From positions 1 to 43,930 of the forward strand of contig CAMTZM010000020.1 of the NCBI GenBank assembly GCA_947086655.1: 43,930 nt of DNA, in the 5' to 3' direction. Under the pieces are notes generated by a model. That model was not told the origin of the DNA. It was given only the letters and a program-made list of their open reading frames with translations, and ran no database searches. Of the stretch, positions 1 to 9,613 are shown one piece after another (position 1 is the stretch's first letter; each line of letters begins with the position of its first letter). The position numbers were made by a program, and so were the translations under genes. The DNA is from an uncultured Eubacteriaceae bacterium (GTDB lineage Bacteria; Bacillota; Clostridia; Lachnospirales; CAG-274).

Positions 1-6
1 AAATAG

Positions 7-42
7 AGTGACATAAAGTGTCTTTTAATGTCTTTTAGTGTC
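7..42. repeat. Four 10-bp-phased short direct repeats
   Basis: AGTGAC (7-12), AGTGTC (17-22), AATGTC (27-32) and AGTGTC (37-42) recur at exactly 10-bp spacing, about one helical turn, roughly 40-70 bp upstream of the rpmG-secE-nusG promoter. The array starts close to the window edge, so it may be longer. A phased activator site or a chance slippage repeat are both possible; no known binding consensus is recognised. Confidence 0.35.
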
Positions 43-79
43 ATTTATTATTTTTTAATACAATAACAAAAACATACTA

Positions 80-108
80 TTGACATTAGTATGCTATTAT
101 GTTATTAT
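80..108 (+). promoter_or_regulatory. Sigma-A promoter of rpmG-secE-nusG
   Basis: A perfect -35 TTGACA (80-85), a 17-bp spacer and a -10 TATTAT (103-108) predict transcription starting near 114-116, about 78 nt before the rpmG start. No other strong promoter is seen before rplA, so this probably drives rpmG-secE-nusG-rplK-rplA. Confidence 0.8.
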
Positions 109-192
109 TTTAAAGGCGATAAACGTCTTTTTTTATTGCTTATTTTTATTTATGATAAATAAGGAAATTAATATGCAAGCGAGGTGGAAGTT

Positions 193-342
193 TTGAGAAC
201 AAAAATTACTTTAGCATGTACTGACTGCAAACAGCGCAACTATAACACTATGAAAGACAAAAAAGCGCATCCCGATAGAATGGAAACAAAAAAGTACTGC
301 AAATTCTGCAATAAGCACACGTTACACCGAGAAACTAAATAA
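193..342 (+). CDS. rpmG: 50S ribosomal protein L33
   Basis: A 49-residue basic protein starting at TTG 193, preceded by the Shine-Dalgarno GAGGTGGAAG (181-190). It has the two CxxC pairs of zinc-type L33: CTDC near residues 9-12 and CKFC near 36-39, with YNT and a terminal HRETK between and after them. L33 is a small zinc-binding component of the large ribosomal subunit near the E site. Its place immediately ahead of secE and nusG is usual for Firmicutes. The non-ATG start and short length make it easy to miss. The Cys-containing (C+) form suggests a second, zinc-independent paralog may exist elsewhere in the genome, but none is seen here. Confidence 0.95.
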   Translation: MRTKITLACTDCKQRNYNTMKDKKAHPDRMETKKYCKFCNKHTLHRETK

Positions 343-381
343 TTTCTTGTAAACCTGTGAAAGGGGCAGTGATTTAATCAA

Positions 382-666
382 ATGGAAGAAAACACAATGA
401 ATGTAAACAACGATGAAAAAAAAGAAGAAAAACCTTCTACAGAGTCAAATAAGAACTCAAAAAACAAAAAACAGGACAAAAAACAAGGAGCAGGTTTTAT
501 AAGCCAGCATATGGCGGAATTTAGGAAAATAACATGGCCTTCAAAAGATGATCTTATTAAACAGACTATAACGGTTATTTTTATATCCGTATTAGTAGGT
601 GTTATTATTTTCGCTATGGATTACGCCTTTAATCTTGGATTCCTTAAACTTAACAATATGTTATAA
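382..666 (+). CDS. secE: Preprotein translocase subunit SecE
   Basis: A 94-residue protein with a charged, Lys/Glu/Asn-rich N-terminal tail (about residues 1-36), the conserved SecE segment FRKITWPSKDDLIKQT near 47-62, and one C-terminal membrane helix (about 64-85). SecE clamps SecY in the SecYEG protein-export channel. It is the single-helix form expected in Gram-positive bacteria. ATG 382 follows GAAAGGGG at a rather long distance; ATG 397 is an alternative start that would remove five residues. It lies between rpmG and nusG, 15 bp before nusG, in the standard order. Confidence 0.95.
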   Translation: MEENTMNVNNDEKKEEKPSTESNKNSKNKKQDKKQGAGFISQHMAEFRKITWPSKDDLIKQTITVIFISVLVGVIIFAMDYAFNLGFLKLNNML

Positions 667-681
667 TAAAAGGATGGTCTT

Positions 682-1209
682 ATGTCTGAACAGGAAAAAG
701 CTAAATGGTATGTTGTTCATACCTATTCGGGTTATGAGAATAAAGTAAAAGCAAATATTGAAAAGCTTGTAGAAAACCGTGGTATGCACGAACGTATACA
801 AGAGGTTATAGTGCCGCTTCAAGATGCCGTTGAGCTTAAAAACGGGCAGAAAAAAGTGGTACAGAGAAAAGTTTTTCCGGGATATGTGCTTTTAAAAATG
901 ATTATGGACGACGATACATGGTATGTTGTTCGAAATACAAGAGGTGTTACAAGCTTTGTAGGTCCTGGTTCAAAACCTGTTGCACTTACTGACGAAGAAG
1001 TTCGTTCGATGGGCATTGAGTCATTTACGGAATCAATTGATATTAATGTAGGAGATACCGTATTAGTAAAATCAGGTCCTTTTGAAGACAATACTGGAAT
1101 TGTAAAAGAAGTAAACATTAATAAGCATACTTTAGTTGTCAAAATTTCAATTTTTGGTCGTGAAACACCGGTAGAGCTTGACTTTAACCAAGTTTCACAA
1201 ATGGCGTAA
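682..1209 (+). CDS. nusG: Transcription termination/antitermination factor NusG
   Basis: A 175-residue NusG of normal length. The N-terminal NGN domain begins KWYVVHTYSGYENKVKANIE, the surface that binds the RNA polymerase clamp. The segment FPGYVLLKM and the patch RNTRGVTSFVGPGSKP follow. The C-terminal KOW domain starts near GDTVLVKSGPFEDNTGIVKEV (about residues 124-145) and can contact Rho or ribosomal protein S10. In Firmicutes NusG also promotes sequence-specific pausing. ATG 682 follows AAAAGGATGG. It is cotranscribed with secE and followed by the L1-type hairpin and rplK. Confidence 0.97.
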   Translation: MSEQEKAKWYVVHTYSGYENKVKANIEKLVENRGMHERIQEVIVPLQDAVELKNGQKKVVQRKVFPGYVLLKMIMDDDTWYVVRNTRGVTSFVGPGSKPVALTDEEVRSMGIESFTESIDINVGDTVLVKSGPFEDNTGIVKEVNINKHTLVVKISIFGRETPVELDFNQVSQMA

Positions 1210-1217
1210 TTATCGCC

Positions 1218-1246
1218 GTGGGAGGGAAAATCCCGCTAATTACCAC
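1218..1246 (+). promoter_or_regulatory. Candidate L1-binding mRNA motif before rplK
   Basis: GTGG (1218-1221) pairs with CCAC (1243-1246); inside, GGGA pairs with TCCC, leaving an asymmetric loop with GA on the 5' side and a longer A/U-rich 3' side. This two-helix shape is that described for ribosomal protein L1 targets on 23S rRNA and on its own mRNA. It sits 9 bp before the rplK Shine-Dalgarno AGGAGGTG. A near-copy precedes rplA. Confidence 0.65.
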
Positions 1247-1269
1247 ATTTATTTTAGGAGGTGCCGTAA

Positions 1270-1695
1270 ATGGCAAAGAAAATTACAGGTTATATTAAAT
1301 TGCAGATTGCAGCTGGAAAGGCTACTCCAGCTCCGCCTGTTGGTCCAGCTTTAGGACAGCATGGTGTAAATATTATGGGTTTCTGCAAAGAATTTAATGA
1401 AAGAACTTCAAAAGATGCCGGACTTGTTATTCCTGTTGTTATAACAGTATATCAAGATAAAAGTTTTACTTTTATTACAAAAACTCCTCCGGCTGCTGTT
1501 TTACTTAAAAAAGCATGTAAAATTGAATCAGGTTCAGGTGTGCCAAACAAAACTAAAGTTGCTAAAATATCTTTAGATGAAGTTAAAAAAATCGCCGAAA
1601 TGAAAATGCCGGATTTAAGCGCTGCTACTCTTGATTCTGCCATAAGCATGATTAAGGGTACTGCAAGAAGCATGGGCATTGTTGTTGAAGAATAA
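1270..1695 (+). CDS. rplK: 50S ribosomal protein L11
   Basis: A 141-residue L11 of standard length. The N-terminal domain carries the Pro-rich [20 protein letters not shown] segment (about residues 21-40), where thiostrepton-resistance substitutions map in other bacteria. The C-terminal rRNA-binding domain includes [11 protein letters not shown]11 binds 23S helices 43/44 and forms the GTPase-associated centre with L10 and L12; it is also needed for RelA-type stringent signalling. A strong Shine-Dalgarno TTAGGAGGTG precedes ATG 1270. It is cotranscribed with rplA, and both are preceded by the same hairpin motif, suggesting translational control by L1. Confidence 0.97.
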   Translation: MAKKITGYIKLQIAAGKATPAPPVGPALGQHGVNIMGFCKEFNERTSKDAGLVIPVVITVYQDKSFTFITKTPPAAVLLKKACKIESGSGVPNKTKVAKISLDEVKKIAEMKMPDLSAATLDSAISMIKGTARSMGIVVEE

Positions 1696-1717
1696 TTTTT
1701 ATTATTATTCTTAAAAA

Positions 1718-1747
1718 GTGGGAGGGAAAAACTCCCGATATTACCAC
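1718..1747 (+). promoter_or_regulatory. Second candidate L1-binding mRNA motif, before rplA
   Basis: Near-duplicate of the motif at 1218: GTGG (1718-1721) pairs with CCAC (1744-1747), with an inner GGGA/TCCC helix and again a GA 5' loop and A/U-rich 3' loop. It directly precedes the rplA Shine-Dalgarno AAGGAGG (1750-1756). Two sites in one operon suggest that L1 represses rplK and rplA separately. Confidence 0.65.
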
Positions 1748-1764
1748 ATAAGGAGGATACTATC

Positions 1765-2460
1765 TTGAAAAGAGGAAAAAAATATATTGAAAAAGCAAAA
1801 CTTGTTAACAAATCAATGCTTTATGATTCAAATGAAGCATGTGAATTAGTTACAAAAACAAGTATTGCAAAATTTGATGAAACTGTAGAAGCTCACATTC
1901 GTTTAGGTGTTGACAGCAGACATGCAGACCAACAGGTACGTGGCGCTGTTGTACTTCCACACGGAACAGGTAAAAAAGTTCGTGTTTTGGTTTTTGCTAA
2001 AGGTGATAAAGCAGACGAAGCTGAAAAGGCTGGTGCTGATTTTGTAGGCGCTGAAGATTTAGTTGCTAAAATACAAGGTGAAAATTGGTTTGATTTTGAT
2101 GTTATTGTAGCTACTCCAGATATGATGGGATTGGTAGGTCGTCTTGGACGTGTTCTTGGACCTAAAGGTCTTATGCCTAATCCAAAAGCTGGTACAGTTA
2201 CTATGGATGTTGCAAAAGCCATTACTGATATAAAAGCCGGTAAAATTGAATATCGCCTTGATAAAACAAATATTATTCATGTCCCTATGGGAAAAGTTTC
2301 TTTTGGCGCTGAAAAATTGTTAGAAAACTTCCAAACTCTTATGGGTGCTATCATAAAAGCTAAGCCTGCTTCAACTAAAGGTCAGTACTTGAAAAGTGTT
2401 GTTATTTCAACTACCATGGGCCCAGGTGTAAAAGTTAATCAGGCTAAATTAAGCGAATAA
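1765..2460 (+). CDS. rplA: 50S ribosomal protein L1
   Basis: A 231-residue L1 starting at TTG 1765 behind AAGGAGGATAC. Family landmarks are the N-terminal [14 protein letters not shown], the motif [20 protein letters not shown] (about residues 116-135) followed by [11 protein letters not shown], and the C-terminal [10 protein letters not shown]1 forms the mobile L1 stalk that helps release deacylated tRNA from the E site, and in bacteria it is the classical autogenous repressor of the L11-L1 unit. An intrinsic terminator follows 10 bp after the stop codon. The weak TTG start may limit its synthesis relative to L11. Confidence 0.97.
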   Translation: MKRGKKYIEKAKLVNKSMLYDSNEACELVTKTSIAKFDETVEAHIRLGVDSRHADQQVRGAVVLPHGTGKKVRVLVFAKGDKADEAEKAGADFVGAEDLVAKIQGENWFDFDVIVATPDMMGLVGRLGRVLGPKGLMPNPKAGTVTMDVAKAITDIKAGKIEYRLDKTNIIHVPMGKVSFGAEKLLENFQTLMGAIIKAKPASTKGQYLKSVVISTTMGPGVKVNQAKLSE

Positions 2461-2470
2461 TTCTTTGTTT

Positions 2471-2500
2471 GGCCGGTCATAAATTGTGCCGGCCTTTTTT
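2471..2500 (+). terminator. Intrinsic terminator after rplA
   Basis: GGCCGG (2471-2476) pairs with CCGGCC (2489-2494) around a 12-nt loop and is followed by TTTTTT. It ends the rplK-rplA unit just 26 bp before the SLH gene start, leaving no room for a separate promoter between them. Confidence 0.85.
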
Positions 2501-2525
2501 AATATACATAAAGGAGGTATTTGGT

Positions 2526-3902
2526 ATGAAAAAATTAGCGTATTTTTTACTTTGCGGCATTTTGTCCGTTAGTTTTATGAGCGTAAGTTCATTTGCCAGA
2601 ACTGGAAACACAATATATTATAATGAAAAATCACAAGCGTCAAATGTTTCAAATATTCCCTCCGATGCGTTTACTGTAACAGCTATTCCAAATAGCGATG
2701 ATCTTTCAGTGGGCGATAAATTTTATGTTGACTTTGTTCTTAAAAATAATCCTGGTATATGTTCGTTTGTAATCAATATTGAATATAACTCAAAAATAAT
2801 TAAACCAATAGCCGGTGATTCAAGCAATGATAACGCTGCTGAAATAAAATATAATAATAATGGAAACTATATGCCTGTTATACCATATGATGCTATAAAC
2901 GAAGCTATTAAAATAAAAAACGATTCTCCACTTTATTACACAAATTATATAACAGATGGTTCTTCAGATGTTATAAATGTTAATGGTGACGGAATTCTTT
3001 TAAGAGTAAACTTTGAGGCAGTTGGAAACGGCACATCAAAAATAAGTCTTACATCTGCTGATAATATGTTTTTCTCAAAATTTTTAAACGATACATATGA
3101 CACTGAAGATTTACCTATTTACTCAACAAGTTCATTCATTACTGTAAAAGGAAGTTCTACTAATAATAACAACAATAACAACAATAATAACAATAGTAAC
3201 AATAATAAAAATAATAAAAATGAACCAGCTACAAAAAAGACAGAAACTACAACAAAAACCGTAACTGAAATTAAAACAGAAACTACAACAGAATCAAAAG
3301 CAGAAATAACAACACAAAACACAGATAAAACTAACACATCTTCAACTCTCAAAAAAGACTTTAAAGATATGTGGCAAGCTGCATGGGCAGAAGATGCTGT
3401 TGAAAACTTATGTTCTTTAGGTATTTTAAACGGTGTAAGCGACAATCTTTTTGAACCTAAGGCTAATACAAAAAGAGCTGACCTTATATTAGTAATTTCG
3501 AGATTACTTGAAATTGAAACTACATCAACGGACAATTTTAATGATGTAAATAGTTCAAAATATTATGCTAAAGCGCTTGCTGCCGCAAAAGAAAAATCCA
3601 TTGCAACTGGTATAGGAAATAATATGTTTAATCCGGAAGGGTATATAACAAGACAAGATGCTTTTGTAATTGTAGCAAGAGCTATGAAAAACGCTGGTAT
3701 AACGCAAAACGCTGATACTGCTGTTTTAAACAAGTTTAAAGATAACTCACAAATAAGCCAATATGCCAAAGAAGCTGCTGCAATGCTTGTATCAATGGAA
3801 ATAGTAAGCGGCGACAAAAATGGAAATATAAATCCTAAGGCAAATATTACAAGAGCCGAAATGGCTGTATTAATAAATGGTGTTTATAATAAAATAAAAT
3901 AA
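2526..3902 (+). CDS. Secreted cohesin-like/SLH surface anchor protein
   Basis: A 458-residue exported protein. Order: signal peptide (about 1-26), cohesin-like beta-sandwich (about 40-185; features include VGDKFYVDFVLKNNPG, FVINIEYNSKII and GDGILLRVNFEAVGNGTSKI), an Asn-rich microsatellite linker (212-231), a Thr-rich linker with ETTT motifs (about 232-275), and three C-terminal SLH domains (about 278-335, 340-395, 398-458; each ends in a TRA/TRQ-type motif). SLH domains bind pyruvylated secondary wall polysaccharide; cohesins bind dockerins. The start is ATG 2526 behind AAGGAGG; a longer reading from TTG 2469 would run through the rplA terminator and is rejected. It lies between rplA and the L10 leader, an unusual place, with no promoter seen. 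SLH assignment is firm; cohesin assignment is moderate (a CBM2/3-like fold is the alternative). Confidence 0.85.
   Translation: MKKLAYFLLCGILSVSFMSVSSFARTGNTIYYNEKSQASNVSNIPSDAFTVTAIPNSDDLSVGDKFYVDFVLKNNPGICSFVINIEYNSKIIKPIAGDSSNDNAAEIKYNNNGNYMPVIPYDAINEAIKIKNDSPLYYTNYITDGSSDVINVNGDGILLRVNFEAVGNGTSKISLTSADNMFFSKFLNDTYDTEDLPIYSTSSFITVKGSSTNNNNNNNNNNNSNNNKNNKNEPATKKTETTTKTVTEIKTETTTESKAEITTQNTDKTNTSSTLKKDFKDMWQAAWAEDAVENLCSLGILNGVSDNLFEPKANTKRADLILVISRLLEIETTSTDNFNDVNSSKYYAKALAAAKEKSIATGIGNNMFNPEGYITRQDAFVIVARAMKNAGITQNADTAVLNKFKDNSQISQYAKEAAAMLVSMEIVSGDKNGNINPKANITRAEMAVLINGVYNKIK
3162..3221 (+). repeat. AAT/AAC microsatellite coding for poly-Asn
   Basis: About twenty nearly uninterrupted AAY codons (with one AGT and two AAA) encode the flexible Asn-rich linker between the cohesin-like and SLH regions. 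Trinucleotide slippage would lengthen or shorten the linker without shifting frame. Confidence 0.8.
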
Positions 3903-3905
3903 TAC

Positions 3906-3934
3906 TTGACAGAATTAATTTAATATGGTAGGAT
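3906..3934 (+). promoter_or_regulatory. Sigma-A promoter of the L10 leader/rplJ-rplL
   Basis: TTGACA (3906-3911), a 17-bp spacer and TAGGAT (3929-3934) begin three bases after the SLH gene stop. Transcription would start near 3941, at the 5' end of the L10 leader, so rplJ-rplL has its own promoter independent of the upstream unit. Confidence 0.8.
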
Positions 3935-3940
3935 ATATGG

Positions 3941-4044
3941 AGTGCCGTAGACAGTGGGTGTTTATACGTAAAAGTTTTGTACTTGCCCGCCGAGGATAAT
4001 CTTGAATGTCTTTTAAGCTTGTCTGCGTGCAGACAAGCTTTTTT
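3941..4044 (+). ncRNA. Ribosomal protein L10 leader with attenuator
   Basis: The sequence contains the conserved blocks of the Firmicutes L10 leader: GCCGTAGACAGTGGGTG near 3942-3960 and TTGCCCGCCGAGGATAAT near 3983-4000. These fold into the L10(L12)4 binding element. A perfect 12-bp hairpin follows (AAGCTTGTCTGC, 4015-4026, with its complement at 4029-4040) and then TTTT, giving an intrinsic attenuator. Known logic: excess L10-L12 complex binds the leader and favours termination before rplJ. Confidence 0.85.
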
Positions 4045-4082
4045 ATATACGGCAATTTATATAAATAAAAGGAGGTGTAATA

Positions 4083-4583
4083 ATGGCTAAAGTTGAGCAA
4101 AAGCAAGTTATAGTAAGTGAAATCAAAGAAAAACTTGAAAAAGCTACTTCTGCTGTTTTAGTTGACGCTATTGGTTTAACTGTTGAACAAGATACTGTAT
4201 TAAGAAAACAGTTAAGAGAAGCTGGTGTTGACTACAAAGTTTATAAAAACACAATGATGAACTTTGCTGTTGAAGGTACTCAATATGAAGGTTTAAAGCC
4301 TTACTTTGAAGGTCCAAGCGCCCTTGCGGTTTGTTATGAAGACCCTACCGTAGCTGCTGGTATAATCAATAAATTCAGAAAAAATGCTAAAGCATTAGAA
4401 TTTAAAGCCGGAGTAATAGAAGGAACATGCTACGACTCAAAGGGAATGGAAACAATTGCTGATATACCTTCAAGAGATGTTCTTCTTTCAAAACTTTTGG
4501 GAAGTTTCAAATCTCCTATGGGTTCATTTGCAAGAGTTATCAAAGCTATTGCAGAAAAAGGCGAAGGTTCAGAAGAAGCGTAA
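4083..4583 (+). CDS. rplJ: 50S ribosomal protein L10
   Basis: A 166-residue L10 with the usual N-terminal rRNA-binding domain (VEQKQVIVSEIKEKLEKATS; RKQLREAGVDYKVYKNTMM near residues 41-58) and a C-terminal helix that anchors L7/L12 dimers (end region FARVIKAIAEKGEG). L10 is the base of the stalk that recruits translational GTPases. It starts at ATG 4083 behind AAAAGGAGGTG, with the L10 leader and its attenuator immediately upstream. rplL follows after 132 bp containing two hairpins. Confidence 0.97.
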   Translation: MAKVEQKQVIVSEIKEKLEKATSAVLVDAIGLTVEQDTVLRKQLREAGVDYKVYKNTMMNFAVEGTQYEGLKPYFEGPSALAVCYEDPTVAAGIINKFRKNAKALEFKAGVIEGTCYDSKGMETIADIPSRDVLLSKLLGSFKSPMGSFARVIKAIAEKGEGSEEA

Positions 4584-4599
4584 TACAATTATTTTTAAT

Positions 4600-4660
4600 A
4601 TGCTGATTAAATCAGCATTTACTTAGAACGTATATAAAAATATCGTTTTTATATACTTTT
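4600..4660 (+). terminator. Two hairpins in the rplJ-rplL spacer
   Basis: ATGCTGAT/ATCAGCAT (4600-4607 with 4611-4618), then an 11-bp AT-rich stem (4630-4640 with 4646-4656) followed by CTTTT. They may be a partial terminator or an RNA-processing site; the L12:L10 ratio of about 4:1 is often set in this spacer in bacteria. The second stem lacks GC pairs, so termination would be weak. Confidence 0.4.
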
Positions 4661-4715
4661 AAAAATTATTCAGATAATCTATAAATATAAAAAATTTAAA
4701 ATGGAGGAAATTGAA

Positions 4716-5093
4716 ATGGCAAAATTATCAATTGAAGAAATAATTGCAGCTGTTAAAGAACTTACAGTTTTAGAACTTAACGATTTAGTTAAAGCTGCTG
4801 AAGAAGAATTTGGCGTATCTGCTGCTGCTGGTATGGTAGTAGCTGCTGGCGGAGCTGCTGGCGGAGAAGCTGCTGAAGAAAAAACAGAATTTAGCGTAGA
4901 ACTTACTGAGGTTGGTTCTGAAAAGATTAAAGTTATAAAAGTAGTTAGAGAAGTAACAGGTCTTGGACTTAAAGAAGCTAAAGAACTTGTTGACAACGCT
5001 CCAAAACTTATTAAGGAAAATGTTGCTAAAGATGATGCTGAAAACTGCAAAGCTAAACTTGAAGAAGTTGGCGCTAAAGTAACATTGAAATAA
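4716..5093 (+). CDS. rplL: 50S ribosomal protein L7/L12
   Basis: A 125-residue acidic stalk protein. The N-terminal dimerisation/L10-binding domain (about 1-35) is followed by an Ala/Gly-rich hinge ([15 protein letters not shown]) and the C-terminal factor-binding domain with [19 protein letters not shown] and LVDNAPK. It recruits EF-Tu, EF-G and IF2. An in-frame ATG at 4701 overlaps the Shine-Dalgarno GGAGG, so ATG 4716 is the start. In most bacteria rpoB follows directly; here a double terminator block and a convergent ATP synthase operon follow instead. Confidence 0.97.
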   Translation: MAKLSIEEIIAAVKELTVLELNDLVKAAEEEFGVSAAAGMVVAAGGAAGGEAAEEKTEFSVELTEVGSEKIKVIKVVREVTGLGLKEAKELVDNAPKLIKENVAKDDAENCKAKLEEVGAKVTLK

Positions 5094-5109
5094 TTCAAAT
5101 ACAAACATT

Positions 5110-5136
5110 AAAAAAAGTCCCTTTCGGGACTTTTTT
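5110..5136 (+). terminator. rplL terminator, copy 1 of a duplicated terminator
   Basis: AAAAAAGTCCC (5111-5121), loop TTTC, GGGACTTTTTT (5126-5136). This symmetric A/T-flanked stem terminates rplL. The identical stem-loop recurs at 5352-5378. Confidence 0.9.
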
Positions 5137-5195
5137 CAGACTGTCAAAAAAATCAAAATTTTTTTAAACTTTAATTTATGGAAAAAGCGTCGCAG

Positions 5196-5351
5196 ACTTT
5201 AAAGTGCAAAACGGGCTTTGCCCGTTTGAGGAAAAGAGACGTTTCAAGGGCTTTCAAGCCTTGTACGAAGAAACGTCTCTTTATTCTTCTGCTTAAAATC
5301 ATCGAAAACTTTTTTTTCGATGACAGCGTTGTCGACTTTGTCGACACGCTG
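5196..5351. other. Array of four stacked hairpins between two terminators
   Basis: Consecutive stems: 8 bp AAACGGGC/GCCCGTTT (5209-5216 with 5220-5227); 13 bp around GAGACGTTTC (5233-5245 with 5270-5282), enclosing a smaller CAAGG/CCTTG stem; 10 bp TCATCGAAAA (5299-5308 with 5314-5323); 12 bp with one bulged T, built from CAGCGT and GTCGAC (5324-5336 with 5340-5351). ACTTTAAAGT (5196-5205) is itself palindromic. A 77-codon reading frame crosses it, but its codons are set by the palindromes and extend into atpC on the other strand. It may be a palindromic intergenic repeat, a structured RNA, or an inversion scar. Confidence 0.6.
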
Positions 5352-5378
5352 AAAAAAGTCCCTTTCGGGACTTTTTTT
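5352..5378. terminator. atpC terminator, copy 2, bidirectional
   Basis: AAAAAA (5352-5357), GTCCC, loop TTTC, GGGAC, TTTTTTT (5372-5378): the same stem-loop as 5111-5136. On the minus strand it starts inside the atpC stop codon and ends the ATP synthase operon; on the plus strand it backs up the rplL terminator. Confidence 0.85.
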
Positions 5379-5787
5379 AATGCCTATATTTATCATAAGC
5401 CTCAATTCTAATCAACGCACGTCTCAAAGATAATTCGGCACGAAGAATATCAATACTGCTATCAGTTGATGCTATTCTTTTTTCGGCACGTTCTTTACTA
5501 TGTTTTGCCCTATCTACGTCAATTTCTTCGGGCCATTCAGCGGCATCTGACAAAATTGTAATACATTCGGGACTAACCTGCGCAAACCCGCCAAAAGCGG
5601 CAACAGCCTGTTCTTTACCATCGTTAAAAATGCGTAGGATACCATAATCCAAAGTTGTGGTAAGAGGCTGATGATTTGGAAGTATACCTGTATCTCCAGA
5701 AGTAGTTCTCATAATAACCATTTCTGCCTCTTTATCGCAAAGCATTTTTGACGGTGTAACAATACGCAAACGAATTTTATTAGCCAT
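5377..5787 (-). CDS. atpC: F1Fo ATP synthase epsilon subunit
   Basis: A 136-residue protein if started at ATG 5787, reading MANKIRLRIVTPSKM. A GTG and an ATG at 5796 and 5793 overlap the atpD stop, but the chosen ATG fits the family N terminus and lies behind GGGTGAT. It has the N-terminal beta-sandwich (TPSKMLCDKEAEMVIM, GDTGILPNHQPLTTTL) and the C-terminal helical hairpin (RAKHSKERAEKRI ... LRRALIRIEAYDKY). Epsilon couples the gamma shaft to the c ring and can inhibit ATP hydrolysis. It is last in the operon. Confidence 0.95.
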   Translation of the reverse strand: MANKIRLRIVTPSKMLCDKEAEMVIMRTTSGDTGILPNHQPLTTTLDYGILRIFNDGKEQAVAAFGGFAQVSPECITILSDAAEWPEEIDVDRAKHSKERAEKRIASTDSSIDILRAELSLRRALIRIEAYDKYRH

Positions 5788-5792
5788 AATCA

Positions 5793-7196
<1,404 letters not shown>

Positions 7197-7207
7197 TCAC
7201 TCCTTTT

Positions 7208-8068
7208 CTAATCATAAATACCACTACCGCTAACAATTTCGGTAATTTCCTGAGTAATAGCACCCTGTCTGGCTCTGTTATACAGAAGGTTGAGAGTATC
7301 AATCATATCCGCCGCATTATCAGTAGCGCTGTCCATAGCTGTCATACGTGCACCAAGTTCACATACTGCCGACTCAACCATTGCTCCGAATATAACGGTA
7401 TTTACGTATTTAGGAATAACATATTCAAGTACGGCTTCCTCACTGGGCTCATAAATTGTAAGTGCAGAAACGCCGTCCTTATCTTTTTCTGTTTTAAAAT
7501 CATCAGCATCAGCCGGTAAAAGTTTCACAAGCTTAGGTTCATGTGAAATTGTTGACTTAAACTCGGTATAAGCAATATATACCTCGTCAGTCTCTCCTTT
7601 TGTAAACATATCAATAACTAATTTACTTATTTCCTGAGCATCACTGTATTTAGGATTTTCAGAAATGCCTGTAAACGATTTAATTATTTCAACATTTCTT
7701 CGTTTTAAATAATCCCGGCCTTTGCTTCCTATTGTAACAGCTTTTGCTTTTCCCTTTTCCGCATAGTTCATTGCGAGTTTGCTTATATTAACATTATAAC
7801 CGCCGCAAAGTCCCCTGTCTCCTGTTATAAGTATAACAATACAATTTTTTACATCTCTTTTTTCAAGAAAAGGGTTGCTTATGCTGCCTGATGAATTTAT
7901 AAGCTCCGCAATAACACTTCTTGTTTCGTTGAAAAACGGACGAGTATCCAAAAGCCTGTTTCTTGCCCTTGTAAGCTTACTGCTTGCAACAAGGTTCATA
8001 GCCTTTGTTATCTGCTGGGTGCTATTGACACTTTTTATTCTGCGTTTTATATCACGCATCGACGCCAT
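7208..8068 (-). CDS. atpG: F1Fo ATP synthase gamma subunit
   Basis: A 286-residue rotor shaft. The N-terminal helix MRDIKRRIKSVNSTQQITKAM, the ITGDRGLCGGYN motif (about residues 80-91) and the C-terminal helix ARMTAMDSATDNA ... YNRARQGAITQEITEIVSG are typical. Gamma rotates inside the alpha3beta3 head and links it to the c ring. ATG 8068 follows AAAGAGGTGAT and lies 17 bp after atpA. Confidence 0.97.
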   Translation of the reverse strand: MASMRDIKRRIKSVNSTQQITKAMNLVASSKLTRARNRLLDTRPFFNETRSVIAELINSSGSISNPFLEKRDVKNCIVILITGDRGLCGGYNVNISKLAMNYAEKGKAKAVTIGSKGRDYLKRRNVEIIKSFTGISENPKYSDAQEISKLVIDMFTKGETDEVYIAYTEFKSTISHEPKLVKLLPADADDFKTEKDKDGVSALTIYEPSEEAVLEYVIPKYVNTVIFGAMVESAVCELGARMTAMDSATDNAADMIDTLNLLYNRARQGAITQEITEIVSGSGIYD

Positions 8069-8085
8069 AATATCACCTCTTTTTA

Positions 8086-9597
<1,512 letters not shown>

Positions 9598-9613
9598 CTA
9601 CACTCCTTTACAT

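Noticed and set aside
112..134. AAAGGCG/CGTCTTT hairpin with T run before rpmG
   Set aside because: It begins at the predicted transcription start, so it could not act as a normal terminator of that transcript; it might at most end an upstream one.
2469..2525. N-terminal extension of the SLH protein from TTG 2469
   Set aside because: It would be translated through the rplA terminator; the signal peptide and AAGGAGG fit ATG 2526.
3119..3535. Minus-strand frame with a poly-Leu stretch inside the SLH gene
   Set aside because: The Leu run is the antisense of the AAY-codon microsatellite; not a real membrane protein.
5178..5411. A 77-codon plus-strand reading frame after rplL
   Set aside because: It is composed of palindromic stems, crosses a terminator, lacks a good ribosome-binding site and runs into atpC on the opposite strand.
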